Shown here: piece by piece, positions 8,569-17,042 of the stretch | Position numbering within the stretch: the first letter of the stretch is position 1 | How the letters are laid out: every line of letters begins with the position of its first letter | DNA from: Faecalibacterium hattorii | GTDB lineage: Bacteria; Bacillota; Clostridia; Oscillospirales; Ruminococcaceae | NCBI RefSeq assembly: GCF_003287455.1 | Contig: NZ_PRLC01000010.1 | Coordinates: 59,396 to 123,395, forward strand | Direction: 5' to 3' | DNA length: 64,000 nt | The notes under the pieces: model-generated | Database searches by the model: none | What the model saw: the letters and a program-made list of their open reading frames with translations, nothing else | Told to the model about the DNA's origin: nothing | Translations under genes and position numbers: made by a program

Positions 8569-9651
8569 TTACAGCAGTTCTGCCAGAATGCTGTTCTGCA
8601 CGATAAGCCCGGCGGGGGTGAGGGCGAGGGTATGGCCGTCGAAGGCGGCGTAGCCGCTTTTGACGCAGTTTTTGACAAAGGCAAGCTGGGCAGTGGAAAA
8701 TTCCTTACCGTAGCGGGCCTTGTATTCGGCCAAGTCCAGCCCCTTCCGCAGCCGCAATTGCAAAATCAGATAGTCCTCCGCGCCGCATCCGCCATCCAAG
8801 ACGGGTGCGGCGTTGTCGTTGAGGAAGGCTTCTGTGTCGGCAGGGTAGTAGAACCGCTTGCCGCCCATGCAGGAGTGGGCCGCCGGGCCGAGGCCGAGGT
8901 AATCGCCGCAGTCCCAGTAGATGAGGTTGTGTTTGCCCTCATAGCCGGGTTTCGCGAAGTTCGAGATCTCGTACTGCTGGTAGCCGTGGTGTTCCAGCTG
9001 CTCCACGGCATAGAGGTAGAAGTCCGCTGCTTCGTCGCCGGTGGGCAGACCCTCCGGCGGGTGCTTGCCAAAGGCGGAATCCGGTTCGATTTTTAATAGG
9101 TAGGCCGAAATGTGGGTGGCCCCGCCGGATTCGATCAGCTCCAGCGTCTCATCGAACTCGGCCTGCGTATAATGGGGCAGGGCCAGCATGATATCGCCGC
9201 TGATGTTCTCGAACCCGGCCCGCTGTGCCGCCCGGAATGCGGCCCGCGCCTGTTTGGCGGTGTGGGGGCGGCCCAGCGTTTTGAGCTGGCTGTCCCGCGC
9301 GGACTGGACCCCGAAGGAAATGCGGTTGACGCCGGCTTCCCGGAAGGCGCGGAGGGATTCTTCTGTGACCGTCTCCGGGTTGGCCTCCAAGGTGATCTCT
9401 GCGCCGGGCAGGGGAGACGCGGCTTCCATGAGCCGGGCCGCGTCCGCCGGGTCCAGCAGACTGGGGGTGCCGCCGCCGAAATAGAGGGTGTCCGGCCGGA
9501 GGGGAGCGTCCGGTGCAAAGCGGTGCAGCTCCCGCAGAAGGGCATCCACGTAAGCGTGGGGAACGCCCCGCTTTCCGGGTGCAGAATAGAAATCGCAGTA
9601 CCGGCATTTGGAAAAACAGTAAGGAATATGCAGATAAAGTCCAAGAGACAC
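8569..9651 (-). CDS. hemW: Radical SAM family heme chaperone HemW
   Basis: 360 residues. N-terminal radical SAM barrel with LHIPYCFSKCRYCDF, where Cys12, Cys16 and Cys19 make the CxxxCxxC iron-sulfur site, followed by YFGGGTPSLL and the VNRISFGVQS segment. The C-terminal HemN-like domain carries LRLRKGLDL. HemW binds and delivers heme. Unlike true coproporphyrinogen dehydrogenase HemN, it has the short N-terminus and no fourth upstream Cys. Often misannotated as HemN. Its start is ~100 bp from the divergent Bax-inhibitor-like gene. Confidence 0.9.
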   Translation of the reverse strand: MSLGLYLHIPYCFSKCRYCDFYSAPGKRGVPHAYVDALLRELHRFAPDAPLRPDTLYFGGGTPSLLDPADAARLMEAASPLPGAEITLEANPETVTEESLRAFREAGVNRISFGVQSARDSQLKTLGRPHTAKQARAAFRAAQRAGFENISGDIMLALPHYTQAEFDETLELIESGGATHISAYLLKIEPDSAFGKHPPEGLPTGDEAADFYLYAVEQLEHHGYQQYEISNFAKPGYEGKHNLIYWDCGDYLGLGPAAHSCMGGKRFYYPADTEAFLNDNAAPVLDGGCGAEDYLILQLRLRKGLDLAEYKARYGKEFSTAQLAFVKNCVKSGYAAFDGHTLALTPAGLIVQNSILAELL

Positions 9652-9751
9652 GAAATATCACTGCCTTTTTCATGAAACGTTCATTTCTATGCAGTATACT
9701 ATATTTTACAGACCGGGGCAAGGCTCCGGAACAAGACTGGAGGATCTTACC

Positions 9752-10453
9752 ATGGATTACAACCACTATGACCGCGGCTATGCGGAGCCTACGATGAGCG
9801 CATCGGACTATATGACCCGCACCTACCGCTGGATGGCGTGCGGGCTGCTCATTACCTTCGCAATGGCCTATATCACCGCGACGACCTCGCTGATCTATCT
9901 GGTCGACTCGCTTTACCTTGTGCTTACCATCGCCGAACTGGCGCTGGTGTATGTGCTCAGCGCCCGCGTGCAGAATATGTCCGTGCATGGGGCCCGCGCC
10001 GCCTTCTTCGGGTACGCGCTGCTCAACGGCATGGTGCTCAGCTACTACTTCATCGCTTTCTCGGTGGGGGAGCTGATCTTAGCCTTCCTGTCCACTGCCG
10101 TGTACTTCGGCCTGATGGCCGTTTACGGCACCACCACCCATAAGGACCTCACCGGCTGGGGCCCCCGCCTGATGATGGCACTGGTGGCCCTGATCGTCAC
10201 CGGTCTGGTGGGAATGCTGTTCGGCTTCAGCTTTGGCGGCTCGGTGCTCTACTGCGGCATTGGTCTGGTGGTCTTCATGCTGCTGACCGCCTACGACACC
10301 CAGAAGCTGCAGCAGATGTACAGCTACTACGCCGCCGACTCCGAGATGGCCGAAAAGGCTTCCGTCTACGGTGCGCTGACGCTGTATTTGGACTTTATCA
10401 ACATCTTCCTGTATGTGGTCCGTCTGCTGGGCAACAGCCGCCGCCGCAACTGA
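9752..10453 (+). CDS. Bax inhibitor-1/YccA family membrane protein
   Basis: 233 residues with seven predicted membrane helices. A cytoplasmic N-terminus (TYRWMACGLLITF) precedes the first helix; the last helices carry AYDTQKLQQMY and YLDFINIFLYVVRLLG, both hallmarks of the BI-1/YccA/YetJ family. YetJ is a pH-sensitive calcium leak channel; other members modulate membrane proteases. The start at 9752 follows GGAGG at a good distance; an in-frame upstream ATG at 9689 has no ribosome site. Monocistronic with its own terminator. Confidence 0.92.
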   Translation: MDYNHYDRGYAEPTMSASDYMTRTYRWMACGLLITFAMAYITATTSLIYLVDSLYLVLTIAELALVYVLSARVQNMSVHGARAAFFGYALLNGMVLSYYFIAFSVGELILAFLSTAVYFGLMAVYGTTTHKDLTGWGPRLMMALVALIVTGLVGMLFGFSFGGSVLYCGIGLVVFMLLTAYDTQKLQQMYSYYAADSEMAEKASVYGALTLYLDFINIFLYVVRLLGNSRRRN

Positions 10454-10468
10454 CTCGTCTGATTTATG

Positions 10469-10506
10469 TGAGAGGTGCTCTCGGTGAGGGTACCTCTCAT
10501 TTTTTA
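10469..10506 (+). terminator. Intrinsic terminator of the BI-1 gene
   Basis: TGAGAGGT/ACCTCTCA stem with a 15-base loop followed by TTTTTT. Confidence 0.85.
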
Positions 10507-10594
10507 TGCACCGAACTGAATAAAGTCCCCGCAGGGGTCGCACACTACCATCAGGATTTGAACCGTACACAAACGATGATTGGAGTAACGAACC

Positions 10595-11380
10595 ATGGAA
10601 CAATTCCGAAAATTTCTGCGGGACAAAGGGTTTGTGCTGGCGCTGCTGGCGTGCTTGGTGGCGGCGGCAGCGGCGGGGGTCTGGGCGGTGCGCACCGTCC
10701 GTGACGAGCTGAAGGAGAACCTCGACGGCCTGAAAACGCCGGACAGCACTTCCACCCTGCCCGGCATCGACCAAGACCTGACACTCATCCCGGAGGAGGA
10801 ATATCCCGAATGGCAGCAGCCCGATACGCCCGCCGCAAACAGTGTGGCCAATGTGCCCAAGGCCGAGCTGCCCTCGGCTTCGTCTTCTTCGCCCTCTTCT
10901 GGGGCGGCGTCTGGCTCTGGTTCGGTGCGCGAACCCTCCGCGCTGCAAGGCGGCTCCTCCTCTGCCAGCAGCTCGGCAGCGGCTGCCTCCACGCAGCCCG
11001 GCTTTGGCAAAATCTTGAACGGCTACAGCGGCGATGAGCTGGTGTACAACAAGACGCTGGGCGACTGGCGCACCCACAACGGCATCGACTACGCCGCCAA
11101 GGCGGGGGAGGCCGTGCCCGCGCCGGTGGCGGGCAGCGTGGTGCTGGCCGGTTCCGACGGGAGCTGGGGCCCCACCGTTGCGATCAAGGATGACGCAGGC
11201 CGCATCTGGCGGCTCTGTGGCGTGGCCAGCCCCAAGGTGAAGGAGGGCGACATCGTGGCCGCCGGGCAGACCCTCGGCAAGGTGGGGAGCGTCGGCTGCG
11301 AGTGCGCCGAGGAAGACCACATCCACCTTGAAGTGAAGCAGGGGGATGCCTACCTCGACCCCGCAAAGTGCAGGAACTAA
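10595..11380 (+). CDS. Membrane-anchored M23 (LytM-like) domain protein, SpoIIQ-like
   Basis: 261 residues. A single N-terminal membrane helix (residues 13-33) is followed by an acidic/Ser-Ala-rich linker (about 80-135) and a C-terminal LytM domain (~140-258). The zinc ligands are present: His161 and Asp165 in HNGID, and His244 in HIH with catalytic His242. The other catalytic histidine, normally in a YAHL-like strand, appears to be replaced (WRLCGV, residues 206-210). Hydrolysis may therefore be weak and the protein may act structurally or as an activator, as SpoIIQ and some LytM proteins do. The domain sits outside the membrane facing peptidoglycan. ATG follows a GGAG site. Confidence 0.82.
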   Translation: MEQFRKFLRDKGFVLALLACLVAAAAAGVWAVRTVRDELKENLDGLKTPDSTSTLPGIDQDLTLIPEEEYPEWQQPDTPAANSVANVPKAELPSASSSSPSSGAASGSGSVREPSALQGGSSSASSSAAAASTQPGFGKILNGYSGDELVYNKTLGDWRTHNGIDYAAKAGEAVPAPVAGSVVLAGSDGSWGPTVAIKDDAGRIWRLCGVASPKVKEGDIVAAGQTLGKVGSVGCECAEEDHIHLEVKQGDAYLDPAKCRN

Positions 11381-11391
11381 AATCGCGGCAG

Positions 11392-11426
11392 CCCGCCGGA
11401 GCGCAAGTGCTCCCGGCGGGTTTTTT
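11392..11426 (+). terminator. Intrinsic terminator
   Basis: CCCGCCGGAGC/GCT-C-CCGGCGGG stem with one bulged base, followed by TTTTTT. Confidence 0.9.
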
Positions 11427-11451
11427 GTACGCATTTTCCAACCGCTGCGGA

Positions 11452-11480
11452 TTGCAATTGCGGGCCGATTCTGGTATGAT
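11452..11480 (+). promoter_or_regulatory. Promoter of the YhiN-cmk-plsC-ispH/rpsA operon
   Basis: TTGCAA, 17-base spacer, TATGAT, just after the preceding terminator and ~40 bp before the next ATG. Confidence 0.65.
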
Positions 11481-11527
11481 ACAATAGAACAAATTTCGAC
11501 GAGAGAACTGGAACGGGAGGAAACAGG

Positions 11528-12817
11528 ATGGCAAACGTGTTGATCGTGGGCGGCGGCGCAGCCGGGTTGATGGCCGCCGGCGCGGCGGTGCGGCAGGGGC
11601 ACAAGGTGACGGTGCTGGAGCATATGGACAAGCCCGGCCAGAAGATCCTTGTGACCGGCAAGGGCCGCTGCAACGTGACCAACGACTGCACCGCCGAGGA
11701 GTTCCTGCGCCACGTGCGGACGAACCCGCGCTTCCTGTTCTCCTCGCTGGGGGCCTTCCCGCCCGCCAAGACCATGGAGCTGTTCGAGGGTCTTGGCGTG
11801 GAGCTGAAGGTGGAGTGGGGACGCCGGGTGTTCCCGGTGTCGGACAAGGCGGAGGAGATCCGGCTGGCCCTGCTGCGCTACGCCGAGGGGGCCGAGATCG
11901 TCCACGACGGCGCAAAAAAGCTGCTGCTGGAGCCGCTGGCCCCGGCAGAAGAACCCGCAGCCGCCCCGGAAGATCCGCGCCACACCAAAAAGAAAAAGCC
12001 CGGCCCGGCGGCCCGCTGTGTGGGCGTGCGGGGCACTTCCGGCAAAGAGTACCGCGCCGACGCGGTGCTGGTGGCCACGGGCGGCCTGAGCTACCCCACC
12101 ACCGGCTCCACCGGCGACGGCTACAGGCTGGCCCAGCAGGCGGGCCACACCATCGTGGAACCGGTGCCCAGCCTCGTCAGCCTCGTCAGCCATGACCCGG
12201 ACTGCAAAAAAATGATGGGTCTGGCGCTGAAAAATGTGACCCTGACCCTCTTTGAGGACGGCAAGGCCATCTTCGACGAGCAGGGCGAGATGCTGTTCAC
12301 CCACTTCGGCATCAGCGGCCCGCTGACCCTGAGCGCATCCAGCCACCTCGGCGACATGAAAAAGCACACCTACTACGCCGAGATCGACCTGAAGCCCGCT
12401 CTGAGCGAAGAGCAGCTCTACGACCGCATCACCCGCGATTTTGCCCTGCTGGCGAACCATGCAGCGCAGGGGGCGCTGGTCAAGCTGCTGCCCTCCAGCA
12501 TGCAGCCGGTGATGGTGGCCCGCTGGGGCATCGACCCGGCCACCAAGGCCAACCAGATCACCCGCGAGCAGAAGCGGGAGCTGGTGCACCTGTGCAAGCA
12601 CTGGAAGGTGCCCATCGATGCCCGCGGCGACTTGGCCCATGCGGTCATCACGTCGGGCGGCGTCTCCGTGCGGGAGGTGGACCCCAAGACCATGCAGAGC
12701 AAAAAGGCGCTGGGGCTTTACTTCGCGGGCGAGGTGCTGGATGTGGACGCTTATACGGGCGGCTATAATTTGCAGATCGCTTTTTGCACCGCGCAGAGTT
12801 TTGCAAACAATTTATAA
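11528..12817 (+). CDS. FAD-dependent oxidoreductase, HI0933/YhiN family
   Basis: 429 residues. The N-terminal dinucleotide-binding motif VGGGAAGLMAAGAAVRQG binds FAD. KILVTGKGRCNVTN and the later VLVATGGLSYPTTGSTGDGY are the two signature blocks of the HI0933 family, and the C-terminal GLYFAGEVLDVDAYTGGYNLQIAF closes the flavin site. Its physiological reaction is not established for most members. A charged, low-complexity insert (about residues 140-160, rich in Pro/Ala/Lys) interrupts the substrate domain. First gene of an operon with cmk, plsC and ispH-rpsA; 12 bp to cmk. Confidence 0.9.
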   Translation: MANVLIVGGGAAGLMAAGAAVRQGHKVTVLEHMDKPGQKILVTGKGRCNVTNDCTAEEFLRHVRTNPRFLFSSLGAFPPAKTMELFEGLGVELKVEWGRRVFPVSDKAEEIRLALLRYAEGAEIVHDGAKKLLLEPLAPAEEPAAAPEDPRHTKKKKPGPAARCVGVRGTSGKEYRADAVLVATGGLSYPTTGSTGDGYRLAQQAGHTIVEPVPSLVSLVSHDPDCKKMMGLALKNVTLTLFEDGKAIFDEQGEMLFTHFGISGPLTLSASSHLGDMKKHTYYAEIDLKPALSEEQLYDRITRDFALLANHAAQGALVKLLPSSMQPVMVARWGIDPATKANQITREQKRELVHLCKHWKVPIDARGDLAHAVITSGGVSVREVDPKTMQSKKALGLYFAGEVLDVDAYTGGYNLQIAFCTAQSFANNL

Positions 12818-12829
12818 GGAGAGAAAACC

Positions 12830-13492
12830 ATGATTTCAGTTGCGATCGATGGGCCCGCAGGTGCGGGCAAGTCTACGCTGGCCCGCCGTCTGGCGGCAGA
12901 GTTCGGGTACATCTATGTCGATACCGGTGCCATGTTCCGCGCCGTTGGCCTGTATGCTCTGCGTGCGGGCAAGGACCCCAAGGACAGCGTTGCCGTCAAC
13001 GCGCTGCTGCCGGAGATCACCCTGCGGCTGGCGTCCATTGAGGGGGAGCAGCACATCTACCTGAACGGCGAGGATGTGAGCAAGGCCATCCGCACCGAGG
13101 AGGCCGGCATGGCCGCTTCGGCGGTGGGGGCGAACCCCGCAGTCCGTGCCTTTTTGCTGGACCAGCAGCGGAAAATGGCCGAGACCCAGAACGTCCTGAT
13201 GGACGGCCGGGACATCGGCACCGTGGTGCTGCCGAAGGCCACCGTGAAGATCTTCCTGACCGCCACCCCCGAAGCCCGCGCCAAGCGCCGCTGGAAGGAG
13301 TATCAGGAAAAGGGCGTGGACGTCTCCTTTGAAAACGTGCTGGCCGACGTGAAGCAGCGGGACTATCAGGACACCCACCGCGAGGCGGCCCCGCTGAAAC
13401 AGGCCGAGGACGCTGTGCTGCTGGATACGTCGGAGCTCAACTTTGAGCAGAGCTTTGAGGCGATGAAGCAGATCATCGCCGCTAAGGTCTGA
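12830..13492 (+). CDS. cmk: Cytidylate kinase
   Basis: 220 residues, normal length. P-loop GPAGAGKST at residues 8-16, YVDTGAMFRAVGLYAL for nucleotide monophosphate binding, the long insert typical of bacterial CMP kinases, and MDGRDIGTVVLP. Phosphorylates CMP and dCMP for nucleic acid and lipid precursor supply. The cmk-plsC-ispH-rpsA order is a known clostridial arrangement. Ribosome site GGAGAG precedes the ATG. Confidence 0.96.
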   Translation: MISVAIDGPAGAGKSTLARRLAAEFGYIYVDTGAMFRAVGLYALRAGKDPKDSVAVNALLPEITLRLASIEGEQHIYLNGEDVSKAIRTEEAGMAASAVGANPAVRAFLLDQQRKMAETQNVLMDGRDIGTVVLPKATVKIFLTATPEARAKRRWKEYQEKGVDVSFENVLADVKQRDYQDTHREAAPLKQAEDAVLLDTSELNFEQSFEAMKQIIAAKV

Positions 13493-13502
13493 GGAACGCG
13501 CG

Positions 13503-14117
13503 ATGGTACTATATTATATTTTGCTCCCGCTGGCGTGGCTGGTGTTCCACATCGGCTTCCGGGTGGAGTGTGTGGGCCGTGAGAACCTGAAAAAAGTGCA
13601 GACCGGCGGCTGCATCCTCGCGCCGAACCATGTTTCCGCCATCGACCCGGTGTTCGTGGTCATCACCCGGTTCTGGGGAAAGCGGATGGTCGTCTTCGCC
13701 AAGAAGGAGCTGTTTGAGATCAACGCCCTGCTGACGTGGTTCTTCCGCTGTATGGGGGCGCTGTGCGTGCGCGGCACCCGCGACGAGCTGGAAACGATCG
13801 ACAAGACGGTGGAGGTGTGCAAAAACGGCGGCACGCTGCTGATCTTTCCGGAGGGCACCCGCGAAAAAGAGGGCAAGCTCCTGCCCCCGAAGAGCGGTCT
13901 GTTCGTCATTGCGGCACAGGCTGCGGTGGACGTGGTGCCGGTGCGCATCCTTTACGACACGCCGGATGGGAAGATGCGGCTCTTCTGCAAAGTGAAAGTC
14001 ATCTACGGCGAGCCGATGCCCGCCGCACAGTTCGCGATGGAGAGCCGCCGCGACTTGAAGACTCTGCGCGCCAACAAGCAGACGCTGTTGGATGCGTGGG
14101 AAAAATTAGGAGGGTGA
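13503..14117 (+). CDS. plsC: 1-acyl-sn-glycerol-3-phosphate acyltransferase
   Basis: 204 residues. One N-terminal hydrophobic helix, then the acyltransferase motif NHVSAID (His43, Asp48 in H-x4-D) and the acceptor motif FPEGTRE. It makes phosphatidic acid from lysophosphatidic acid at the inner face of the membrane. Starts 10 bp after cmk and ends 2 bp before ispH-rpsA, with the AGGAGG of the next gene overlapping its end. Confidence 0.93.
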   Translation: MVLYYILLPLAWLVFHIGFRVECVGRENLKKVQTGGCILAPNHVSAIDPVFVVITRFWGKRMVVFAKKELFEINALLTWFFRCMGALCVRGTRDELETIDKTVEVCKNGGTLLIFPEGTREKEGKLLPPKSGLFVIAAQAAVDVVPVRILYDTPDGKMRLFCKVKVIYGEPMPAAQFAMESRRDLKTLRANKQTLLDAWEKLGG

Positions 14118-14119
14118 GT

Positions 14120-16030
14120 ATGGAGATCCGTTTGGCGAAGACGGCGGGGTTCTGCTTCGGTGTGAACCGCGCGGTGGAGCTGACTTACAATCTGCTGGAC
14201 GAGGGGCACAAGGTGGCAACGCTGGGCCCGCTCATCCACAACCCGCAGGCCGTGGCCGACATGGAGCGGCGTGGTGCGCTGGTGGTCGATACGGTGGACG
14301 ACATCCCCACCGGATATGAGGTCATCATCCGCAGCCACGGCGTGCCCCGCAGCATCTACGATACGCTGGAGCAGCGCGGCCTCGTTTACCACGACGCCAC
14401 CTGCCCCTTTGTGAAGAAGATCCAGAATATCGCCGCCAAGGCCGAAGCCGAGGGCGCAGTGCTGCTGGTGGCGGGCGACAAGACCCACCCGGAGGTGCAG
14501 GGCATCGTCGGACATACCGGGGGAGAGGTATTTGTTTTCAGTGATCTGGACGAATTGAAGGCTTGGAAAGGCCCTTCCGACCCCTCAAAACCCATTTTTG
14601 CGGTTGCACAGACCACATTTCAGGTGACAAAATGGCAAGAAAGTTCGGAGTTTCTCAAAAAAGCCTATACAAACGCCCGAATTTTTGATACAATATGTAA
14701 TGCGACGTGGGCGAGGCAACAGGAAGCGGAAGACCTCAGCCAACAATGCGACATCATTGTTGTCATTGGCGGTCATCATTCTTCCAATACCCAAAAGCTG
14801 GTACAGGTCGCCGCAAAGCACACGCGAGCCGTAACGGTCGAGACAGCGAGCGAACTTCGGCCTGAATGGTTTGCGAATGTTAAAACGGCGGGCGTCACAG
14901 CCGGGGCTTCAACGCCATCGTCTATTATTGAGGAGGTACTTAACAGTATGAGCGCAGAAATCAATGACAGCATGAGCTTCGAGGAGATGCTGAACGCATC
15001 CGAGGAGAAGCGTGTTCATGCAGGCAGTATTGTGAAAGGAATCGTGACCAGCATCTCTGCCAACGAGATCCAGGTGGATATCGGTGCGAAGCAGACCGGC
15101 TTTGTCAAGCTGAGCGAGCTGACCGATGATTCCTCCGCCAAGGTCGAAGACCTGGTGAAGGTTGGCGATGAGCTGGACCTCATCGTCGAGAAGGTTATGG
15201 ACCAAGACGGCGTCATCCAGCTCTCCCGCAAGAAGCTCGCATCTCGCAAGGGCATGGAAGAGATCGCCAAGGCAGCAGAATCCGGTGAGGTCGTCGAGGG
15301 CGACGTGACCGAGTTCAACAAGGGCGGCGTTGTTGTCAACGTCAAGGGCGTCAAGGTGTTCGTCCCCCGTTCTCAGGCCACCATGCGCCGCGACGAGGAC
15401 TACACTGCTCTGGTCGGCCAGCACGTTCAGCTGGTCGTCACCGAGTGCTCCGGCCGCAAGATCGTCGGCAGCATCAACAAGGTCACCGCTGAGCAGAACA
15501 AGGCAAAGCGCGAGGAGTTCTGGGCAAATGTCGAGGTCGGCAAGACCTACACCGGCGTTGTCAAGAGCCTGACCTCTTACGGTGCATTCGTCGATATCGG
15601 CGGTGTGGACGGCCTGTGCCACATCAGCGAGCTGAGCTGGAACCGCATCAAGCATCCCTCTGAGGTCGTCTCCGTTGGCGACACCATCGAGGTGTATGTG
15701 AAGGACATCGACACCGAGAACCACAAGGTCTCTCTGGGCTACAAGAAGGCTGAGGACAATCCTTGGGAGCAGCTGAAGAACAACTACCCCATCGGCAGCA
15801 CCTTCCACGCTCCGGTCGTCTCTCTGACCAAGTTCGGTGCTTTCGTCCGCATCCTGCCGGGTGTTGACGGTCTGGTCCACATCAGCGAGATCAGCAATGA
15901 CCGCGTTGAGAAGGTCTCTGACGCACTGAAGGTCGGCGATATGGTCGATGTGAAGCTGCTGGATGTTGACTTCGATAAGAAGCGCATCAGCCTGTCCATG
16001 AAGGCTCTGCTGAACGACGACGCTGAGTAA
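14120..16030 (+). CDS. ispH: Fusion of IspH (HMBPP reductase) and ribosomal protein S1
   Basis: 636 residues. Residues 1-~275 are IspH: Cys12 (GFCFGV), a Cys in HDATCPFV and one in TICNAT ligate the 4Fe-4S cluster, with LIHNPQ, RSHGVP and the catalytic Glu in KTHPEVQG. IspH makes isopentenyl and dimethylallyl diphosphate. From Met277 on there are four S1 RNA-binding domains (starting near [24 protein letters not shown] and GSTFHAPV), i.e. the RpsA part. The fusion is known in Clostridia. The start at 14120 follows AGGAGGGTGAGT. The 3' part of the ispH half (about 14.53-14.94 kb) is clearly AT-richer than its surroundings, and an internal ribosome site precedes Met277. Confidence 0.94.
   Translation: MEIRLAKTAGFCFGVNRAVELTYNLLDEGHKVATLGPLIHNPQAVADMERRGALVVDTVDDIPTGYEVIIRSHGVPRSIYDTLEQRGLVYHDATCPFVKKIQNIAAKAEAEGAVLLVAGDKTHPEVQGIVGHTGGEVFVFSDLDELKAWKGPSDPSKPIFAVAQTTFQVTKWQESSEFLKKAYTNARIFDTICNATWARQQEAEDLSQQCDIIVVIGGHHSSNTQKLVQVAAKHTRAVTVETASELRPEWFANVKTAGVTAGASTPSSIIEEVLNSMSAEINDSMSFEEMLNASEEKRVHAGSIVKGIVTSISANEIQVDIGAKQTGFVKLSELTDDSSAKVEDLVKVGDELDLIVEKVMDQDGVIQLSRKKLASRKGMEEIAKAAESGEVVEGDVTEFNKGGVVVNVKGVKVFVPRSQATMRRDEDYTALVGQHVQLVVTECSGRKIVGSINKVTAEQNKAKREEFWANVEVGKTYTGVVKSLTSYGAFVDIGGVDGLCHISELSWNRIKHPSEVVSVGDTIEVYVKDIDTENHKVSLGYKKAEDNPWEQLKNNYPIGSTFHAPVVSLTKFGAFVRILPGVDGLVHISEISNDRVEKVSDALKVGDMVDVKLLDVDFDKKRISLSMKALLNDDAE
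14931..14950 (+). promoter_or_regulatory. Internal ribosome binding site before the S1 half of the fusion
   Basis: AGGAGGT followed after ~10 bases by an in-frame ATG (Met277). It would let ribosomes make a free S1-like protein from the same message. Whether it is used is inference. Confidence 0.5.
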
Positions 16031-16070
16031 TCAGCGCATCGGGAAGGCATCTGCCTGACACAATGCGATC

Positions 16071-16112
16071 AACAGCCCCGTTGCCGGGATAACGGCGGCG
16101 GGGCTGTTTTGG
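16071..16112 (+). terminator. Intrinsic terminator after ispH-rpsA
   Basis: AACAGCCCCG/CGGGGCTGTT stem with inner GCCG/CGGC pairing, followed by a short TTTT tract. The next gene begins within about 10 bases. Confidence 0.75.
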
Positions 16113-16121
16113 TATGTTTTT

Positions 16122-16739
16122 ATGATAAACTGGATCAAGAAACACTGGGAAGTGCTGAGCTATCTGGTTTTCGGCGTGCTGTGCACCCTGCTGAACATTG
16201 TGCTGTATGCGCTGTTCAACAAGCTGTTCGGCTACACAGCTGCCAACAGCTGGGGCAATGTGCTGGATAACATCATCTGCATCCTGTTTGCCTACTGCAC
16301 CAACCGCGCCTTTGTGTTCCGCAGCAAAACGCAGGGCAAGGCCATGGCGAGGGAATTTGGTGCATTCGTCACCTGTCGTCTGGGTACAATGTTGCTGGAC
16401 ACTGCAATTATGCTGGTGCTGGGCAATCTGCTGGCTGCGCAGGGTGCAGCGCTGATGGACGAGCTGATGCAGGGGGTGCTGAGCGTGGTGGCCCACTGGC
16501 TTGGCCCGGATACGGCCATCCAGATGGCAGCCTCCTATGCAGGCACACCGGCGGGGGTCACGGATGGCTCTGCCGCGATTGCCGTCATCGGCGGTGCAGA
16601 CGGCCCCACGGCGATCTTCGTCACGGGCCTCTACGACGCGCAGGCGCTTTGGGGCCTTGCCGTGAAGATCTTTTCCAATGTACTGGTGATCGTGCTGAAC
16701 TATGTGTTCAGCAAGTTGATCATTTTTAAGAAGAAATAA
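16122..16739 (+). CDS. GtrA-like membrane protein with an inserted IGGADGPT (sodium pump) segment
   Basis: 205 residues. The N-terminal half (1-100) has three helices of the GtrA fold, including the typical YCTNRAFVFRSK. The C-terminal helix ends VLNYVFSKLIIFKKK, also GtrA-like. GtrA proteins are usually ~120-150 residues and are thought to flip lipid-linked sugars. Between helices three and four lies a ~70-residue insert holding VIGGADGPTAIFVTG (residues 155-169), which matches the conserved Na+-site motif of the beta subunit of sodium-translocating decarboxylases (OadB/GcdB). The ATG has only a weak ribosome site, right after a terminator. Function of the insert is unknown. Confidence 0.85.
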   Translation: MINWIKKHWEVLSYLVFGVLCTLLNIVLYALFNKLFGYTAANSWGNVLDNIICILFAYCTNRAFVFRSKTQGKAMAREFGAFVTCRLGTMLLDTAIMLVLGNLLAAQGAALMDELMQGVLSVVAHWLGPDTAIQMAASYAGTPAGVTDGSAAIAVIGGADGPTAIFVTGLYDAQALWGLAVKIFSNVLVIVLNYVFSKLIIFKKK

Positions 16740-16857
16740 CTCCCTCAGTCACCTTCGGTGCCAGCTCCCTCGGAGAGGGAGCCTTGGCGTAACAGAACGC
16801 TGAGAAGCCTCCCTCCTTGAGGGAGGTGGCTGCGTCGCAGACGCAGACGAAGGGAGT
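16739..16857. repeat. Palindromic repeat element copy R2
   Basis: 119 bp, begins ACTCCCTCAGTCACC and ends GACGAAGGGAGT. The first base overlaps the stop codon of the GtrA-like gene. Same four-hairpin plan as R1, but the terminal hairpins differ (GCGTC/GACGC type), showing compensatory change. Confidence 0.85.
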
Positions 16858-16892
16858 TTGAAAAATATCAACATTTTAGGAGGTACGGTTTT

Positions 16893-17027
16893 ATGAAGCG
16901 TGGTCTGAAAGGTTTTGCATTTCTGGTCTCCGGTCTGGTGCTGGGCATCATTGGTGCAACGGTCTCTGCAACTGCAATTGCCCTGAGTGCTGTCGGCATG
17001 GCAAAGGTGCGCCGTGCCAGCAAGTAA
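16893..17027 (+). CDS. Small single-pass membrane protein (44 residues)
   Basis: A start behind TAGGAGGT at perfect spacing gives a 44-residue product: MKRGLKGFAF..., a hydrophobic Gly/Ala/Val-rich helix of about 28 residues, and a basic end (KVRRASK). It starts 35 bp after repeat R2 and ends 15 bp before deoC, with which it probably shares a message. It resembles short clostridial membrane peptides of unknown role. Not a pump or signal peptide of deoC, which has its own start and ribosome site. Confidence 0.65.
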   Translation: MKRGLKGFAFLVSGLVLGIIGATVSATAIALSAVGMAKVRRASK

Positions 17028-17042
17028 AAAGGAGAAACAAAC

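Noticed and set aside
8569..9651. Coproporphyrinogen III dehydrogenase (HemN)
   Set aside because: The short N-terminus and only the three-Cys CxxxCxxC site fit HemW, not HemN.
10079..12640. An 853-codon minus-strand frame, and similar ones at 32942-35158, 36523-39222 and 44155-46140
   Set aside because: All lie opposite well-identified genes and have composition typical of antisense translation of GC-rich genes.
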